Shown here piece by piece: positions 1 to 8,592 of a stretch of 41,254 nucleotides of DNA. Numbering within the stretch: the stretch's first letter is position 1; every line of letters begins with the position of its first letter. The position numbers and the translations under genes are program-made. This stretch comes from Desulfovibrio sp. DV. Lineage in GTDB: Bacteria > Desulfobacterota > Desulfovibrionia > Desulfovibrionales > Desulfovibrionaceae. The stretch covers positions 1 to 41,254 of the forward strand of contig NZ_MLBG01000029.1 in NCBI RefSeq assembly GCF_001936595.1. Direction: 5' to 3'. The notes below the pieces were generated by a model that was not told where the DNA came from, did not search any database, and was given only the letters and a program-made list of their open reading frames with translations.

Positions 1-746
1 TTCTGCAGCAGGCGCTCCTGGGTGGCCCGGTCAAAATAGATCATGACGTTGCGGCAGAAAATGGTGTCGAGAGGTTCCGGGAAAGCGAACGAATCCATGA
101 AGTTGAGACGGCGAAAATCAATGATGCTGCGGATGTCCGGGGCCACGCGCACCAGTCGCTTGGCCTTGTCCTTGCTGCGCAGAAAATAGCGGCGCTTGAG
201 ATCCATGGACATCTTGGCCAGCCGTTCTTCGGGATAAACAGCGTTTTTGGCCATGGACAGCACCCGGGTGGAGATATCGGTGGCCATGACGCTGAAGCGG
301 AACCCCGGCGAGCGGGCAGCGAACTCCGACAATACAATGCAAAGGGTATAGGGCTCCTCGCCGGTGGAACAGCCGGCGCTCCACAGCCGGAAGGGGCGTC
401 CCGGGCCGTTCTGGCTGCGCCAAAGCGGCAGCGTCTGCTCGGTCATGATTTCGAAGTGGCGCGGTTCCCGGAAAAACTCCGTCGTATTGGTGGTGATGAC
501 GTCAATAAGGTGGACAAGTTCCTCTTCCAGTCCTTCGGGACTAAACAGGTACTCGTAATAGTCGCGATACCCGGCCTTGCCGAGCACTCGCAGACGTTTC
601 TGCAACCGCGCTTCGACCATGACCTTTTTCGAGGACGGCAGTTTGATGCCGACCTCGGTATGAATAAATTCACTTAACCGCTTGAATTCCTTGTCGCTCA
701 TGGCGACGAGCCCGGACGTCCGGCCGGCAGTGACAGTCGCCGTCAT
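1..746 (-). CDS. cheR: CheR chemotaxis methyltransferase (3' end cut by window)
   Basis: S-adenosylmethionine-dependent methyltransferase that methylates glutamates on chemoreceptors for adaptation. Translating the minus strand gives the CheR N-terminal helical domain, then NTTEFFREP, the SAM-binding WSAGCSTGEEPYTL, ATDIS, and CRNVMIYF, all family hallmarks in the expected order. The frame is open to the window edge, so the C-terminus is missing. I chose ATG at 746, five bases after the cheW stop; ATG at 701 (MSDKEF) is an alternative that would begin nearer the conserved domain. It is the last visible gene of a minus-strand operon after the MCP-like gene, cheA and cheW. Identity is firm; the start is less so. 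Confidence 0.93.
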   Translation of the reverse strand, partial: MTATVTAGRTSGLVAMSDKEFKRLSEFIHTEVGIKLPSSKKVMVEARLQKRLRVLGKAGYRDYYEYLFSPEGLEEELVHLIDVITTNTTEFFREPRHFEIMTEQTLPLWRSQNGPGRPFRLWSAGCSTGEEPYTLCIVLSEFAARSPGFRFSVMATDISTRVLSMAKNAVYPEERLAKMSMDLKRRYFLRSKDKAKRLVRVAPDIRSIIDFRRLNFMDSFAFPEPLDTIFCRNVMIYFDRATQERLLQ

Positions 747-751
747 GGAAC

Positions 752-1264
752 TCAAGCCTCCCCGACATCCGGGCCGGCCTCTCCCAGGGCCTGGGCCAGG
801 CCGGCCAGTTCCATGGAGGTAAAGACCTTGCCGATGTCCAGAATGATGATGAACTGTTCGCCGGACTGGCCCATGCCCCGGATGAACTCGGACCGGATGG
901 GTGTTCCCATGCGCGGCGGCGGCTCGATCTGGCCGGTCTCCATCTCGTAGACTTCCTGTACCGAATCGGCCAGGGCTCCCAGCACCGTGTCTTCGCCGTC
1001 CAGGGCCACCTCGACGATGATGATGCAGGTGTCGACGGTGCGCTGGGTGGCCCCCAGGCCGAACTTCATCTTGAGGTCCACCACCGGCACGGCCCGCCCG
1101 CGCAGGTTGATCACGCCGCGGATGTAATCCGGGGTGCGGGGGACCCGGGTGATGTTGACGAGTTCGAGGACTTCACGCACCGAGGCGATATCCAGGGCGA
1201 ACAGTTCGCGTTCCAGGGTGAAGGTCAGGTACTGGTTGTCGTTGGTGGTTGCGGCCTCGGCCAT
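752..1264 (-). CDS. cheW: CheW chemotaxis coupling protein
   Basis: Scaffold that links chemoreceptors to the CheA kinase in the cytoplasm. The 170-residue protein is a single CheW domain: a start such as YLTFTLERELFALDIASVREVLEL, then RVPRTPDYIRGVINLRGRAVPVVDL, is the typical CheW beta-barrel sequence. Length matches the family. I chose ATG at 1264 (MAEAATTN) because a GGGAGGAAG ribosome-binding site lies just upstream; an upstream in-frame ATG at 1324 would add 20 untypical residues. Its stop is five bases before the chosen cheR start, so translation of the two is probably coupled. It lies about 345 bases downstream of cheA, with two palindromic repeats in between. Confidence 0.95.
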   Translation of the reverse strand: MAEAATTNDNQYLTFTLERELFALDIASVREVLELVNITRVPRTPDYIRGVINLRGRAVPVVDLKMKFGLGATQRTVDTCIIIVEVALDGEDTVLGALADSVQEVYEMETGQIEPPPRMGTPIRSEFIRGMGQSGEQFIIILDIGKVFTSMELAGLAQALGEAGPDVGEA

Positions 1265-1380
1265 ATCTTCCTCCCGCCCTCGCGGTGTTGCCCAAATTAG
1301 CGGACGCGATTGCGTCCGTTTCATGCAGTTTCGCCTGCTCTGCCAGCGAACCCAAACAACCCGTCAAAAATTTTCCCTTT

Positions 1381-1420
1381 GTGGGTTTCCAAAGGGCGAT
1401 CTTTCCCTTTGGCCGCCGGA
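1381..1420. repeat. Dispersed palindromic repeat, copy 1
   Basis: Stem CCAAAGGG (about 1389-1396) and CCCTTTGG (about 1405-1412) with an 8-base loop, preceded by GTGGGTTT and followed by GGCCGCCGGAG. It shares flanks and core with copy 2 about 125 bases away. It lies in the cheA-cheW gap. Confidence 0.75.
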
Positions 1421-1504
1421 GCACCGGTGGTTCCCGTCAAGATCAAAAAGCAACTTTTGCGTCTCAACTTGGTAACGCACCCGGTCCAATCAAACGAACC
1501 CCAG

Positions 1505-1548
1505 GTGGGTTTCCAAAGGGCACTGCCCTTTGGCCGCCGGAGGCACTC
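1505..1548. repeat. Dispersed palindromic repeat, copy 2
   Basis: Perfect stem CCAAAGGGC / GCCCTTTGG with a 3-base loop (about 1513-1533), with the same GTGGGTTT and GGCCGCCGGAGG flanks as copy 1. The rest of 1265-1610 holds no convincing gene. These elements could trim or attenuate the cheA-cheW message, or be REP-like mobile repeats. Confidence 0.78.
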
Positions 1549-1610
1549 TTTCTCTTTTCTAACTCCAGTCCGGCCGTCGGAGGCATCTCCCGTCTCCCCA
1601 TTCTCCCCTG

Positions 1611-3725
1611 CTAGCGCAGGCCGTCGGTTTCGGCGACCCGCCGCACCAGGGCGGGCACGTCCACGATCAGGGCCATGGTGCCGTCGCCCCGGATGGTGGC
1701 CCCGGAAAATTCCTCGACATCGCGGTACAACCTGCCCAGGCTTTTGATCACGGTCTGGTGTTCACCCACCACCCGGTCCACGGCGATGCCGATGCGTTCG
1801 CCATCGACCTTGGCCACCACAATGGGTTCGATGGCCGGGGCGTCGCCGCCAAGGCCGAAGACGTCGCGCAACCGCATCACCGGCACCACTTCGCCGCGCA
1901 TATTGACTATGCGCCGCTCGGCACCGTCGGCCTGCCGGGCCATTTCCACGCATTCCTCGACCAAACCCAGCGGGACGACATAGTATTCCCCGGCCACCTG
2001 CACCTGCAGGCCGTCGATGATGGCCAGGGTCAGGGGCAGACGGACGGTGATGGCCGTCCCCTGGCCGGGGTCGGAGTCGATTTCCACGCTGCCGCGCAGG
2101 GCGTCGATGGCCCGTTTGACCACGTCCATGCCGACGCCCCGGCCGGAAATGCTGGTGACGGCCTTGGCAGTGGAGAATCCGGGCTGAAAAATGAGATGGT
2201 ACAGTTCCTTGGCGGTCAGGTCCGCTCCTGGCGCGATGAGCCCGCGCTGTTCGGCCTTGGTGCGGATGCCGGCCGCGTCGAGGCCGCCGCCGTCGTCGGC
2301 AACGGTAATGAGCACCTCTCCGCCGGCGTGGGCGGCGGAGAGGCTGATACGACCGATGGGGGGCTTGCCGGCGGCCTGTCGAACCTCTGGGTTCTCGATG
2401 CCGTGATCAATGCTGTTGCGCAGCAGATGGACAAGGGGATCGCCCAACCGCTCGATGACGGTTTTGTCGAGTTCGGTCTCCTCGCCGCTGGTGACAAGCT
2501 CGATCTCCTTGCCGAGTTCGCCGGAAAGATCGCGGACCAGACGGCGGAATTTGGTGAAGGTGGCCCCGATGGGCAACATGCGGATGGACAGGGTGGAATC
2601 GCGCAGGCTGTCGCTTAAGCGTTCCAGGTGCTCGGCCAGGCTGCGCAAAGCCGGGTCGCCCCGCTCGTCCACGGCCTGCCGGATCTGGGCCTGGACAATG
2701 ACCAGTTCGCCCACGAGGTCGACGAGAAAATCGAGCTTGTCGGCGGGCACCCGGATGCTGGAGGTCTTTTCCAGGCGTTCAGGTTGCGCCTTCTGGCCAA
2801 GAGTGCGCACAGCGGACTGCTCGGCCAGGGCCGAAGCCACCTGGGTCGGATGCACCAGTCCCTGGTCGGTTAAAATATCGCCCAGCCGTTTCTGGGAAGA
2901 CAGGGCCGCCTCAAGATCCTCAGGCGTAATGTCGCCGCGTTCGACCAGGATCTGGCCCAGGAGCTTGTGGGCCTGCTCCCCGTCTTCGGCGCAGCTGTCG
3001 TCGAGAATGTCGATGATCAGTTCACAGTCGTCCTCGGCAAAGACGAAGACGTCGGAAACCTCCTGGCGGCTGGCAGTGGTTCGCAGCACGCAGTCCCACC
3101 ACACGGGGCAGGATTCCGGATCCAGGACGTCGAGGGCCGGCAGGGCTTCGGTGTGGAGGAAAAGCCGGCAATCACCCAGGGCGCAGAGATCCTCAAGCAG
3201 ATGCAGGGGATTGTTGCCTGTGGCCAGCATGTCGGCATGGGGCTTGATGCGCAGCCGGTAGATCAGCGGCTGGCAGCCCCTGCGTTCCTCGGGCGGGTGG
3301 CCTTCCCGGGGGGCTTCGGGAAGCGAAGGGGCCGCGTCCTCCCCGGCAAACTGGTGGAAACCATCAAGGATGGTGCGCCCTTGGGTCGCCAGGATGGCAT
3401 CCTGGTCCAGGCCGGGTTCGAGCAAGGCCCGGATGTGGTCGCAGGCATGAAAGGAAAGATCGAGCAATTGGCGGTTGACGCCGAGCTGGCCGTTTCTCAC
3501 CCGGTCAAAGACGGTCTCGACATCGTGGGTAAACGCCGCGATATCGTCGAAACCGAACATGGCCCCGGACCCTTTGATGGTGTGCATGGCCCGGAAAATC
3601 TTGTGCAGCAGATCGGTGTCGTCAGGGGTTGTTTCCAACTCCAAAAGCGAGGCCTCAAGGTCGGCCAAAAGCTCCCGGGCCTCTTCCAGATAGGCCAGGC
3701 GGTGGGCGTCGTCCTGGGACATCAT
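1611..3725 (-). CDS. cheA: CheA chemotaxis histidine kinase with MshE-N-like insert
   Basis: Histidine kinase that phosphorylates CheY in response to receptor state. Order of parts in 704 residues: HPt (P1) domain with the phosphorylated His48 in AMHTIKGSG; a less conserved region to about 250; a duplicated LGxxL...GxxxxxxLxxAL segment at about 255-303; dimerisation helices (KLDFLVDLVGELVIVQAQI) from about 330; the ATPase domain with N-box LVHLLRNSIDHGIE and GRGVGMDVVK; and a C-terminal CheW-like P5 domain. All catalytic elements are present. The gene follows the MCP-like gene by 39 bases. The 255-303 segment resembles the GspE/MshE N-terminal domain, some members of which bind cyclic di-GMP; whether this copy binds it is unknown. 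Confidence 0.96.
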   Translation of the reverse strand: MMSQDDAHRLAYLEEARELLADLEASLLELETTPDDTDLLHKIFRAMHTIKGSGAMFGFDDIAAFTHDVETVFDRVRNGQLGVNRQLLDLSFHACDHIRALLEPGLDQDAILATQGRTILDGFHQFAGEDAAPSLPEAPREGHPPEERRGCQPLIYRLRIKPHADMLATGNNPLHLLEDLCALGDCRLFLHTEALPALDVLDPESCPVWWDCVLRTTASRQEVSDVFVFAEDDCELIIDILDDSCAEDGEQAHKLLGQILVERGDITPEDLEAALSSQKRLGDILTDQGLVHPTQVASALAEQSAVRTLGQKAQPERLEKTSSIRVPADKLDFLVDLVGELVIVQAQIRQAVDERGDPALRSLAEHLERLSDSLRDSTLSIRMLPIGATFTKFRRLVRDLSGELGKEIELVTSGEETELDKTVIERLGDPLVHLLRNSIDHGIENPEVRQAAGKPPIGRISLSAAHAGGEVLITVADDGGGLDAAGIRTKAEQRGLIAPGADLTAKELYHLIFQPGFSTAKAVTSISGRGVGMDVVKRAIDALRGSVEIDSDPGQGTAITVRLPLTLAIIDGLQVQVAGEYYVVPLGLVEECVEMARQADGAERRIVNMRGEVVPVMRLRDVFGLGGDAPAIEPIVVAKVDGERIGIAVDRVVGEHQTVIKSLGRLYRDVEEFSGATIRGDGTMALIVDVPALVRRVAETDGLR

Positions 3726-3764
3726 CGTGTGTCTGGCTCCTGTGCACCCTGCGGCGCCATGGCC

Positions 3765-5564
3765 CTAAAACAGCTCCACGTTGTCACCGAATTCGGTTGG
3801 TTCCTGGGCAATGGCCTTGGTCTTGGACGGTGCGGTCAGTTTCGCCCGGGATTGGCCAAAGGCCGCCTCGTGCACATTCCGCTCGGCTTCCATGGTATAG
3901 CGGTCATAGAGCTGGCGCAGCCGGCTGCTTCGCCCCTTGCCGCCGCTTGGCACAAGCTTTCGGGCCGCTGCGATCTGTTCGTCCAGGGACCGGCGGATAC
4001 CCGAAAGACTGCGGCTGATCTCCCGGTCAAAGTTGATGCTGCGGGCCAGTTCATCGGCCCGAGCGCCCCAGGTGCGGCTTGAGCTGCTCAGGGACGCGAA
4101 CAACTCCTGGCATTGCTTGACGGCCCCGCTGGTGTCGGCCAGAACCGTATCGAGCTCCCCGACGATCCGCCACGCTTCGGATTGATCGTTATACCGGCCG
4201 GCATTATCCTGCAACCCCTTTGAAGCACTGGCAATGTCTCCAAGGATGCGGGCAACGGCATCGGTCTGGCGGCGGGCATCACCCGACAGACGCTGGATGG
4301 CCAGGGCCAAAACGCCCAAGGCTGCCCCGGCCTCGCCGGTGTGCGCGGCCTTGATGCTGGCATTGATGGCAATGAGTTCGATTTCCGTCCCCACTTCCTC
4401 AATGGCTTCGATGGCCCCGCCCATACCGGCAATGGTGTCGGCCACGGAGTCCATGATATTGCCCAGGGCCTCGCCTTCGGCTGCGAAATCGCCAAGCTCG
4501 GATTTTACCGTGACCACGCCGGCCTCAAGCCTGGCCAGAGGCGTATCGGAGGAGCCCACGCCGGCAATGCCGCCAATGGCTTCGCCGATGCCGCGGATGC
4601 GTCCGGCAAGAGAGGCCAGGGAGTTGCGCAGGGTATCGGCGGCCTCGATGAAATGGTCGTCCGCACTGCCGATTTGGGAGGTCTGCAGGGTGAGCACGTC
4701 GGCCACGAAGGCCACCAGTTCAAGCAGTGCCGCAACATCGGCTTCGTCGGTGGCCTCGGCATCGAGCATTGCGGCCGTCTCGGCCAGGGCATGCTCGGCA
4801 TGTTCGATCTGCTGGCGGACGATGTCATGGGACTGCATCGAGCGTACGGCTTGTCCGATGTCCACGGCGATGTCTTCGGCGCTGCGGGACAGTTCCAGGG
4901 AAACCCCGCTGGAACAGGAGGCCATATCGCCAAGGGCCACGATATTGGCTGCAAGCTGGCGGATAATGACCTCGTGGCATTGCTCCTGGGTATCGAGAAT
5001 CGCCAGGTTGCGCTCTCTGGCCGACTGGACATGGCCGCGCAAGGTCTCAATGCGCCCGGCGATGCCGGCGCAGTGTTCGACGATCTGATGGGCCAGCTTT
5101 TCCACATCGTCGGCCAGGGTGGTAAATCCCCGGCCGTCATTGCCGAGACGGGCGCTTTCGATGCGGGTGGCGATCCCGAGAATGCTCAAATATTTGACGA
5201 TTTTCGAGAAGGCCGAAAGAATGTCGGAGAGTTCATCCACGATCCGGACCACGCCGTCGATTTCCTTGAGGCTCTGACGGCCAGCGGCCCTGGCTGTTTC
5301 GTCCGTAAGCGCTTCGAGCTCTTCCGAAAGGGCGCTGAGGGTGGTGTGCATGGCCTGGCCCGAGGTGCAGGTCACCAGGGACTGGGCAGTGCGGGAGATG
5401 TCCTCGCAACTGTTCTGCAAGGCGTAGAGATCTTCGCCCAGGGATAAAAAATCCTGTTCACGGGCTTTGATGACCCCGGTCAGGCCGTTTTCACTGCCGC
5501 CAAGGGCCCTGCGGCATTGCCGCAACAGGTCGCGGGCGAAGGCTAACTGGGTCGAATCGGCCAT
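3765..5564 (-). CDS. Soluble double-tip MCP-like protein with CheZ-like DxxxQ motif
   Basis: 599-residue, mainly helical protein with no membrane segment or signal peptide, first gene of the cheA-cheW-cheR operon. Two stretches resemble MCP signalling tips: around 130-158 (LGIATRIESARLGNDGRGF followed by ADDVEKLA) and around 398-428 (IAINASIKAAHTGEAG). Neither is a perfect match to the canonical [16 protein letters not shown] tip. Between them, HDIVRQQIEHA (D247, Q251) has the DxxxQ spacing of the CheZ phosphatase active site. The C-terminus EFGDNVELF is a short acidic/hydrophobic tail of the kind that can dock CheY. Start ATG at 5564 follows GAGG; an in-frame ATG at 5582 is possible. A role as cytoplasmic receptor or CheY phosphatase is inference; being chemotaxis-related is well supported by context. 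Confidence 0.75.
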   Translation of the reverse strand: MADSTQLAFARDLLRQCRRALGGSENGLTGVIKAREQDFLSLGEDLYALQNSCEDISRTAQSLVTCTSGQAMHTTLSALSEELEALTDETARAAGRQSLKEIDGVVRIVDELSDILSAFSKIVKYLSILGIATRIESARLGNDGRGFTTLADDVEKLAHQIVEHCAGIAGRIETLRGHVQSARERNLAILDTQEQCHEVIIRQLAANIVALGDMASCSSGVSLELSRSAEDIAVDIGQAVRSMQSHDIVRQQIEHAEHALAETAAMLDAEATDEADVAALLELVAFVADVLTLQTSQIGSADDHFIEAADTLRNSLASLAGRIRGIGEAIGGIAGVGSSDTPLARLEAGVVTVKSELGDFAAEGEALGNIMDSVADTIAGMGGAIEAIEEVGTEIELIAINASIKAAHTGEAGAALGVLALAIQRLSGDARRQTDAVARILGDIASASKGLQDNAGRYNDQSEAWRIVGELDTVLADTSGAVKQCQELFASLSSSSRTWGARADELARSINFDREISRSLSGIRRSLDEQIAAARKLVPSGGKGRSSRLRQLYDRYTMEAERNVHEAAFGQSRAKLTAPSKTKAIAQEPTEFGDNVELF

Positions 5565-5800
5565 TGTCCTCACCCCCGCCATTTATTCTTCGACAACGCA
5601 TTGCCAAGCGCCCGGACAGTGGCGCATTTTATGGACATCGTACGGCCCGGGTATCTGAGCCATGGGCCAAATTACATGTTTTCCTGAAAAGATCAAAGCG
5701 TTCCTGCCCCTACAAAAGCTGCCAGCCAGGAGATCACGTTCAAAGCAGCCGTGTCGCGTTTGGAACAAACACGCGGCCTTGGCAACGCCCCTGCAGGGGG

Positions 5801-5843
5801 CATGCCTCGGGAAGGCAAAGGGCAGCGGCTTTTGGAAACGCAC
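5801..5843 (+). repeat. Dispersed palindromic repeat, degenerate copy 3
   Basis: GGCAAAGGGCAGCGGCTTTTGG plus the flanks GCCTCGGGA and AAACGCAC align with the reverse complement of copies 1 and 2 with several mismatches. The surrounding 5565-6046 gap contains no convincing gene. A near-palindromic AAAAAGG/CC-type run at about 5963-5981 could terminate dedA transcription on the minus strand, but the evidence is weak. Confidence 0.5.
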
Positions 5844-6046
5844 TTTTATTTCGAGTGTTGCGGGCGAACGAGGGGTGGTGGGCCATGGCTTCGCGCGCGA
5901 GGCGGGACCAGAAAAATCCGTATTTTTGCAAAAGCCCCACACGAGTCGTATGTCGTCTGTTCTAAAAAGGGCCTTTTTTAGGAATAACATTATGATTCTA
6001 GGATATTATCTTTGCTGTCCGCATGAACAATTTTGAGAGCGCGGCA

Positions 6047-6628
6047 CTAGCGGGAGCGGCGCATGGCCTTTCGCAGCCACAGGCCCAGGGCCACCAGGGC
6101 CGCCAGACCGAGAATGGCCAGTTCGACATGGTGCACATTATCAATAAGTTTGGTCAGGACGTTTTCCAGCAGACTGCCGAAGCCGTAGCCGATAAGGGTA
6201 AAGGCCACGGCCCAGATGCCGGCACCAATAGCGTTTAAAACGAAGAACTTGAGTATGGAGATATCAGCCGTGCCCAAAACAAAGGGCGTGAGATTGCGCA
6301 GGCCGTAAAAAAATCGAAAACTCAGGATCAGGACCTCATGGTATTTCTTGAGCATGGCGTGGACCCGGTCGGCCCGGTTGCGCCATTTCTCGCTGCGGGC
6401 CACGAGCCTGCGGCCGTAATGGCGGCCGATGAAAAAGGCCGTCTGATCCCCGGCCAGGCTGCCGCAGAAGGCCACCAGGATGACCAGGCGCACATCAAGG
6501 TTAAAGGCCGGAGACTGGGCCGCAAACCCGGCCAGCAGCAAAATGGTCTCGCCTTCCAGGAACGTGCCGATGAAAAGCGCCAGATAGCCGTACTGGGCGA
6601 TAAGTTCCTTCATGAATTCAATGGACAT
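6047..6628 (-). CDS. DedA/SNARE-associated family membrane protein
   Basis: Integral inner-membrane protein of the DedA (SNARE-assoc/VTT) family. Members affect membrane lipid balance, and some flip undecaprenyl phosphate or phosphatidylethanolamine; which substrate applies here cannot be told. Hallmarks: FIGTFLEGETILLLAGF near the N-terminus, GSLAGDQTAFFIGRHYGRR, and FFYGLRNLTPFVLG followed by FFVLNAIGAGIWAV. About 193 residues with several hydrophobic segments and a basic tail (LRKAMRRSR), normal for the family. I chose ATG at 6628 (MSIEFMKEL); the in-frame start at 6676 adds a basic, unlike-family leader. It stands alone and is divergent from the histidine kinase. Confidence 0.9.
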   Translation of the reverse strand: MSIEFMKELIAQYGYLALFIGTFLEGETILLLAGFAAQSPAFNLDVRLVILVAFCGSLAGDQTAFFIGRHYGRRLVARSEKWRNRADRVHAMLKKYHEVLILSFRFFYGLRNLTPFVLGTADISILKFFVLNAIGAGIWAVAFTLIGYGFGSLLENVLTKLIDNVHHVELAILGLAALVALGLWLRKAMRRSR

Positions 6629-6786
6629 ATACCCTGCCCTCATCCAGGCTCCACAGCTTCGGGAGCGTCGTTTCAATCCGGCGAGAAGTATGCGGTTCCC
6701 AGGCGTCTGTCCACAGGCTTCTTAAAAATTCGTCAACCTGGCCACAGGACACCCGGCGCGTCTTGAAAAGCACCTGCGACTCTGTC

Positions 6787-7977
6787 ATGTATGCCCATCA
6801 CCATGCACCGAAGTCGATCATGACCCACATAAGCGACCTGATCGCTCAAAACGTCGTCGAAAGTCTGCCGGTGGGCTTGCTCATCGTGGACCATACCGGC
6901 GCTTTTGCCACGGTCAATCCGGCGGCCGCCGCCATCCTGGGCTATCCCCGGGAACAGTTGCTTGGCCGGGGATGGGGCGAACTGTTTTTCGAAAACGACG
7001 CCAATGCCCGGTTCAATCAGATCGTCATGGACGTGATTCAAAACGAACTCGTCGGGCTTTGCCGGGTGGTGCCCTATGCCGCACCGAGTGGTGCACTCTT
7101 TGAATTGTCCATCACCAGTTCCTATCTGTCCGGCGACAGCAACTCCGCCGGGGTCGTGGTCATTTTGCACGACATCACCGAACTGTCCCGGATGCAGCGC
7201 CGCGAGACGGAAATCCTCAAGGAAATAAACAATATTCAACGGGAAAAGATCAGGGGCCTCAACAAGCTCGCCGCTTCGGTGGCCCACCAGATCCGCAATC
7301 CCGCCTTTGCCATCGGCGGCTTCGCCACCCGCCTGTCGCGCCAGATCGAAAGCCTGGGCATCGCCTCGCAGTATCCCGGCATCATTCTCGATGAAGCCAG
7401 ACGTCTGGAAACCATTGTGCGCACCGTGGCCCGATTTGCCTCGCTTGGCCCCTTGCGCCTGGAGCCGACCACCCTGCCCGTAGTCGCTGCCGATGCCCGC
7501 AGCCGGGTGCAAGCCACGGCCACGGCCCTGGGGCGCGGCGTCACCTGGCATCTCGACGCCGTCCCCGACGTGCCTCTGGTGGCCGATGGCAGCCTGCTGG
7601 CCGCCGCCCTGGCCGAACTGTTTCGCAACAGTCTGGAGTTTGCCGCTCGCGACTCCCTGGTCATAGGCCTGAGTGCCGCCGTGGTCGGGGAACGCCTGGA
7701 AATTGCCGTCACCGACGACGGTCCCGGCATCGCCCCGGCTGACGCCCCGCACATTTTCGATCCGTTTTATTCCTCGCGCTCCGACGGCTGCGGCGTGGGC
7801 CTGACGCTGGCCCAGGAAATCCTGCTGGAGCACAACGGCCAGATCGCCCTGGACCGGGCCTACGCTCCCGGGGCCCGGTTCACCCTGTCCCTGCCCCGCT
7901 TCCCGAGCCATCTCATGTCCCGGCTTGAGGACACACCCGCCCGGCAGCCCGCGCCGGCTGTGCTCGGGGTGGGATGA
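6787..7977 (+). CDS. PAS-domain sensor histidine kinase, soluble
   Basis: Two-component sensor kinase. With the ATG at 6787 it has 396 residues: a PAS domain at about 20-135 (SLPVGLLIVDHTGAFATVNPA ... VVILHDITELSR), a short coiled linker, a HisKA-type region with the phosphorylated His167 in ASVAHQIRNPAF, and an ATPase domain with LFRNSLEFA (N-box), DDGPGIAP (G1) and GCGVGLTLAQEIL (G2). No membrane segment is evident, so it should sense an internal signal. No response regulator is adjacent; the next genes are cheD and an HDOD gene, suggesting a signalling link. The start is uncertain: TTG 6763 and ATG 6820 are in frame and no clear ribosome-binding site decides. Confidence 0.88.
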   Translation: MYAHHHAPKSIMTHISDLIAQNVVESLPVGLLIVDHTGAFATVNPAAAAILGYPREQLLGRGWGELFFENDANARFNQIVMDVIQNELVGLCRVVPYAAPSGALFELSITSSYLSGDSNSAGVVVILHDITELSRMQRRETEILKEINNIQREKIRGLNKLAASVAHQIRNPAFAIGGFATRLSRQIESLGIASQYPGIILDEARRLETIVRTVARFASLGPLRLEPTTLPVVAADARSRVQATATALGRGVTWHLDAVPDVPLVADGSLLAAALAELFRNSLEFAARDSLVIGLSAAVVGERLEIAVTDDGPGIAPADAPHIFDPFYSSRSDGCGVGLTLAQEILLEHNGQIALDRAYAPGARFTLSLPRFPSHLMSRLEDTPARQPAPAVLGVG

Positions 7978-8118
7978 GGCGCTGCCCGGGGCCCGGGGAG
8001 TAAGCTGTCGGCGCCCTGGCCCCGCCCTTGTCCTTCGCCGCGTTTCCGGCTACCGTCTTTGCTCGCCAGCACCCGGCAAACCTCTTTTTTCCCAAGGATC
8101 AGCCGCAAGACACAGCCT

Positions 8119-8592
8119 ATGGAGATCGTTGTCAGCATCTCCGATATGAAGGTCACCAACCGCGCCAAGGATGTGCTCGTCACGCACGCCCTCGGTTCGT
8201 GCCTGGGCCTTGCCGCCTACGACCCCGTTGCCGGGGTGGCGGGGCTTATCCATTGCCTGCTGCCCCTGGCCAGGGAAATCAAGTCGCCCCAGAAAAATCC
8301 CTTCATGTACGTCAACGTCGGCGTTCCCCAAATGATGCGCGCCATGTTCGGGCGCGGAGCCACCCGGGAAAACCTCGTGCTCAAAGCTGCCGGTTGCGGT
8401 CGGATGATGCATATTTCCAATCAATTCGACACCGGGGCCAACAATTTTGCGGCGCTTAAAAAGTTGTTGCAGGTCAACGAGATGCGCCTTTCGGCCGAGG
8501 ATGTGGGTGGCACCATTCCGCGAACCATGCGCCTTTACGCGGACACGGGCCGAGTCGTGATCTCATCGTGCGGGAGGTCGTGGGAATTATGA
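8119..8592 (+). CDS. cheD: CheD receptor glutamine deamidase
   Basis: Deamidates glutamines on chemoreceptors and, in some species, binds CheC. The 157-residue product carries the CheD signature HALGSCLGLAAYDP with catalytic Cys28, and GLIHCLLP with catalytic His45, followed by GGCGRMM-like sequence (KAAGCGRMM) and a C-terminal NTG-type region. I chose ATG at 8119 (MEIVVSISDMKV) because the upstream extension to 8059 has no family match. Its last bases overlap the HDOD gene as ATGA, implying translational coupling. It is about 7 kb from the cheA operon, on the opposite strand. Confidence 0.92.
   Translation: MEIVVSISDMKVTNRAKDVLVTHALGSCLGLAAYDPVAGVAGLIHCLLPLAREIKSPQKNPFMYVNVGVPQMMRAMFGRGATRENLVLKAAGCGRMMHISNQFDTGANNFAALKKLLQVNEMRLSAEDVGGTIPRTMRLYADTGRVVISSCGRSWEL

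Noticed and set aside
2410-3261. Open frame on the plus strand inside cheA
   Set aside because: Ser/Arg-rich shadow of the cheA reading frame with no domain.
6733-7911. A 392-residue open frame antisense to the histidine kinase
   Set aside because: Shadow frame; the kinase motifs are all on the plus strand.
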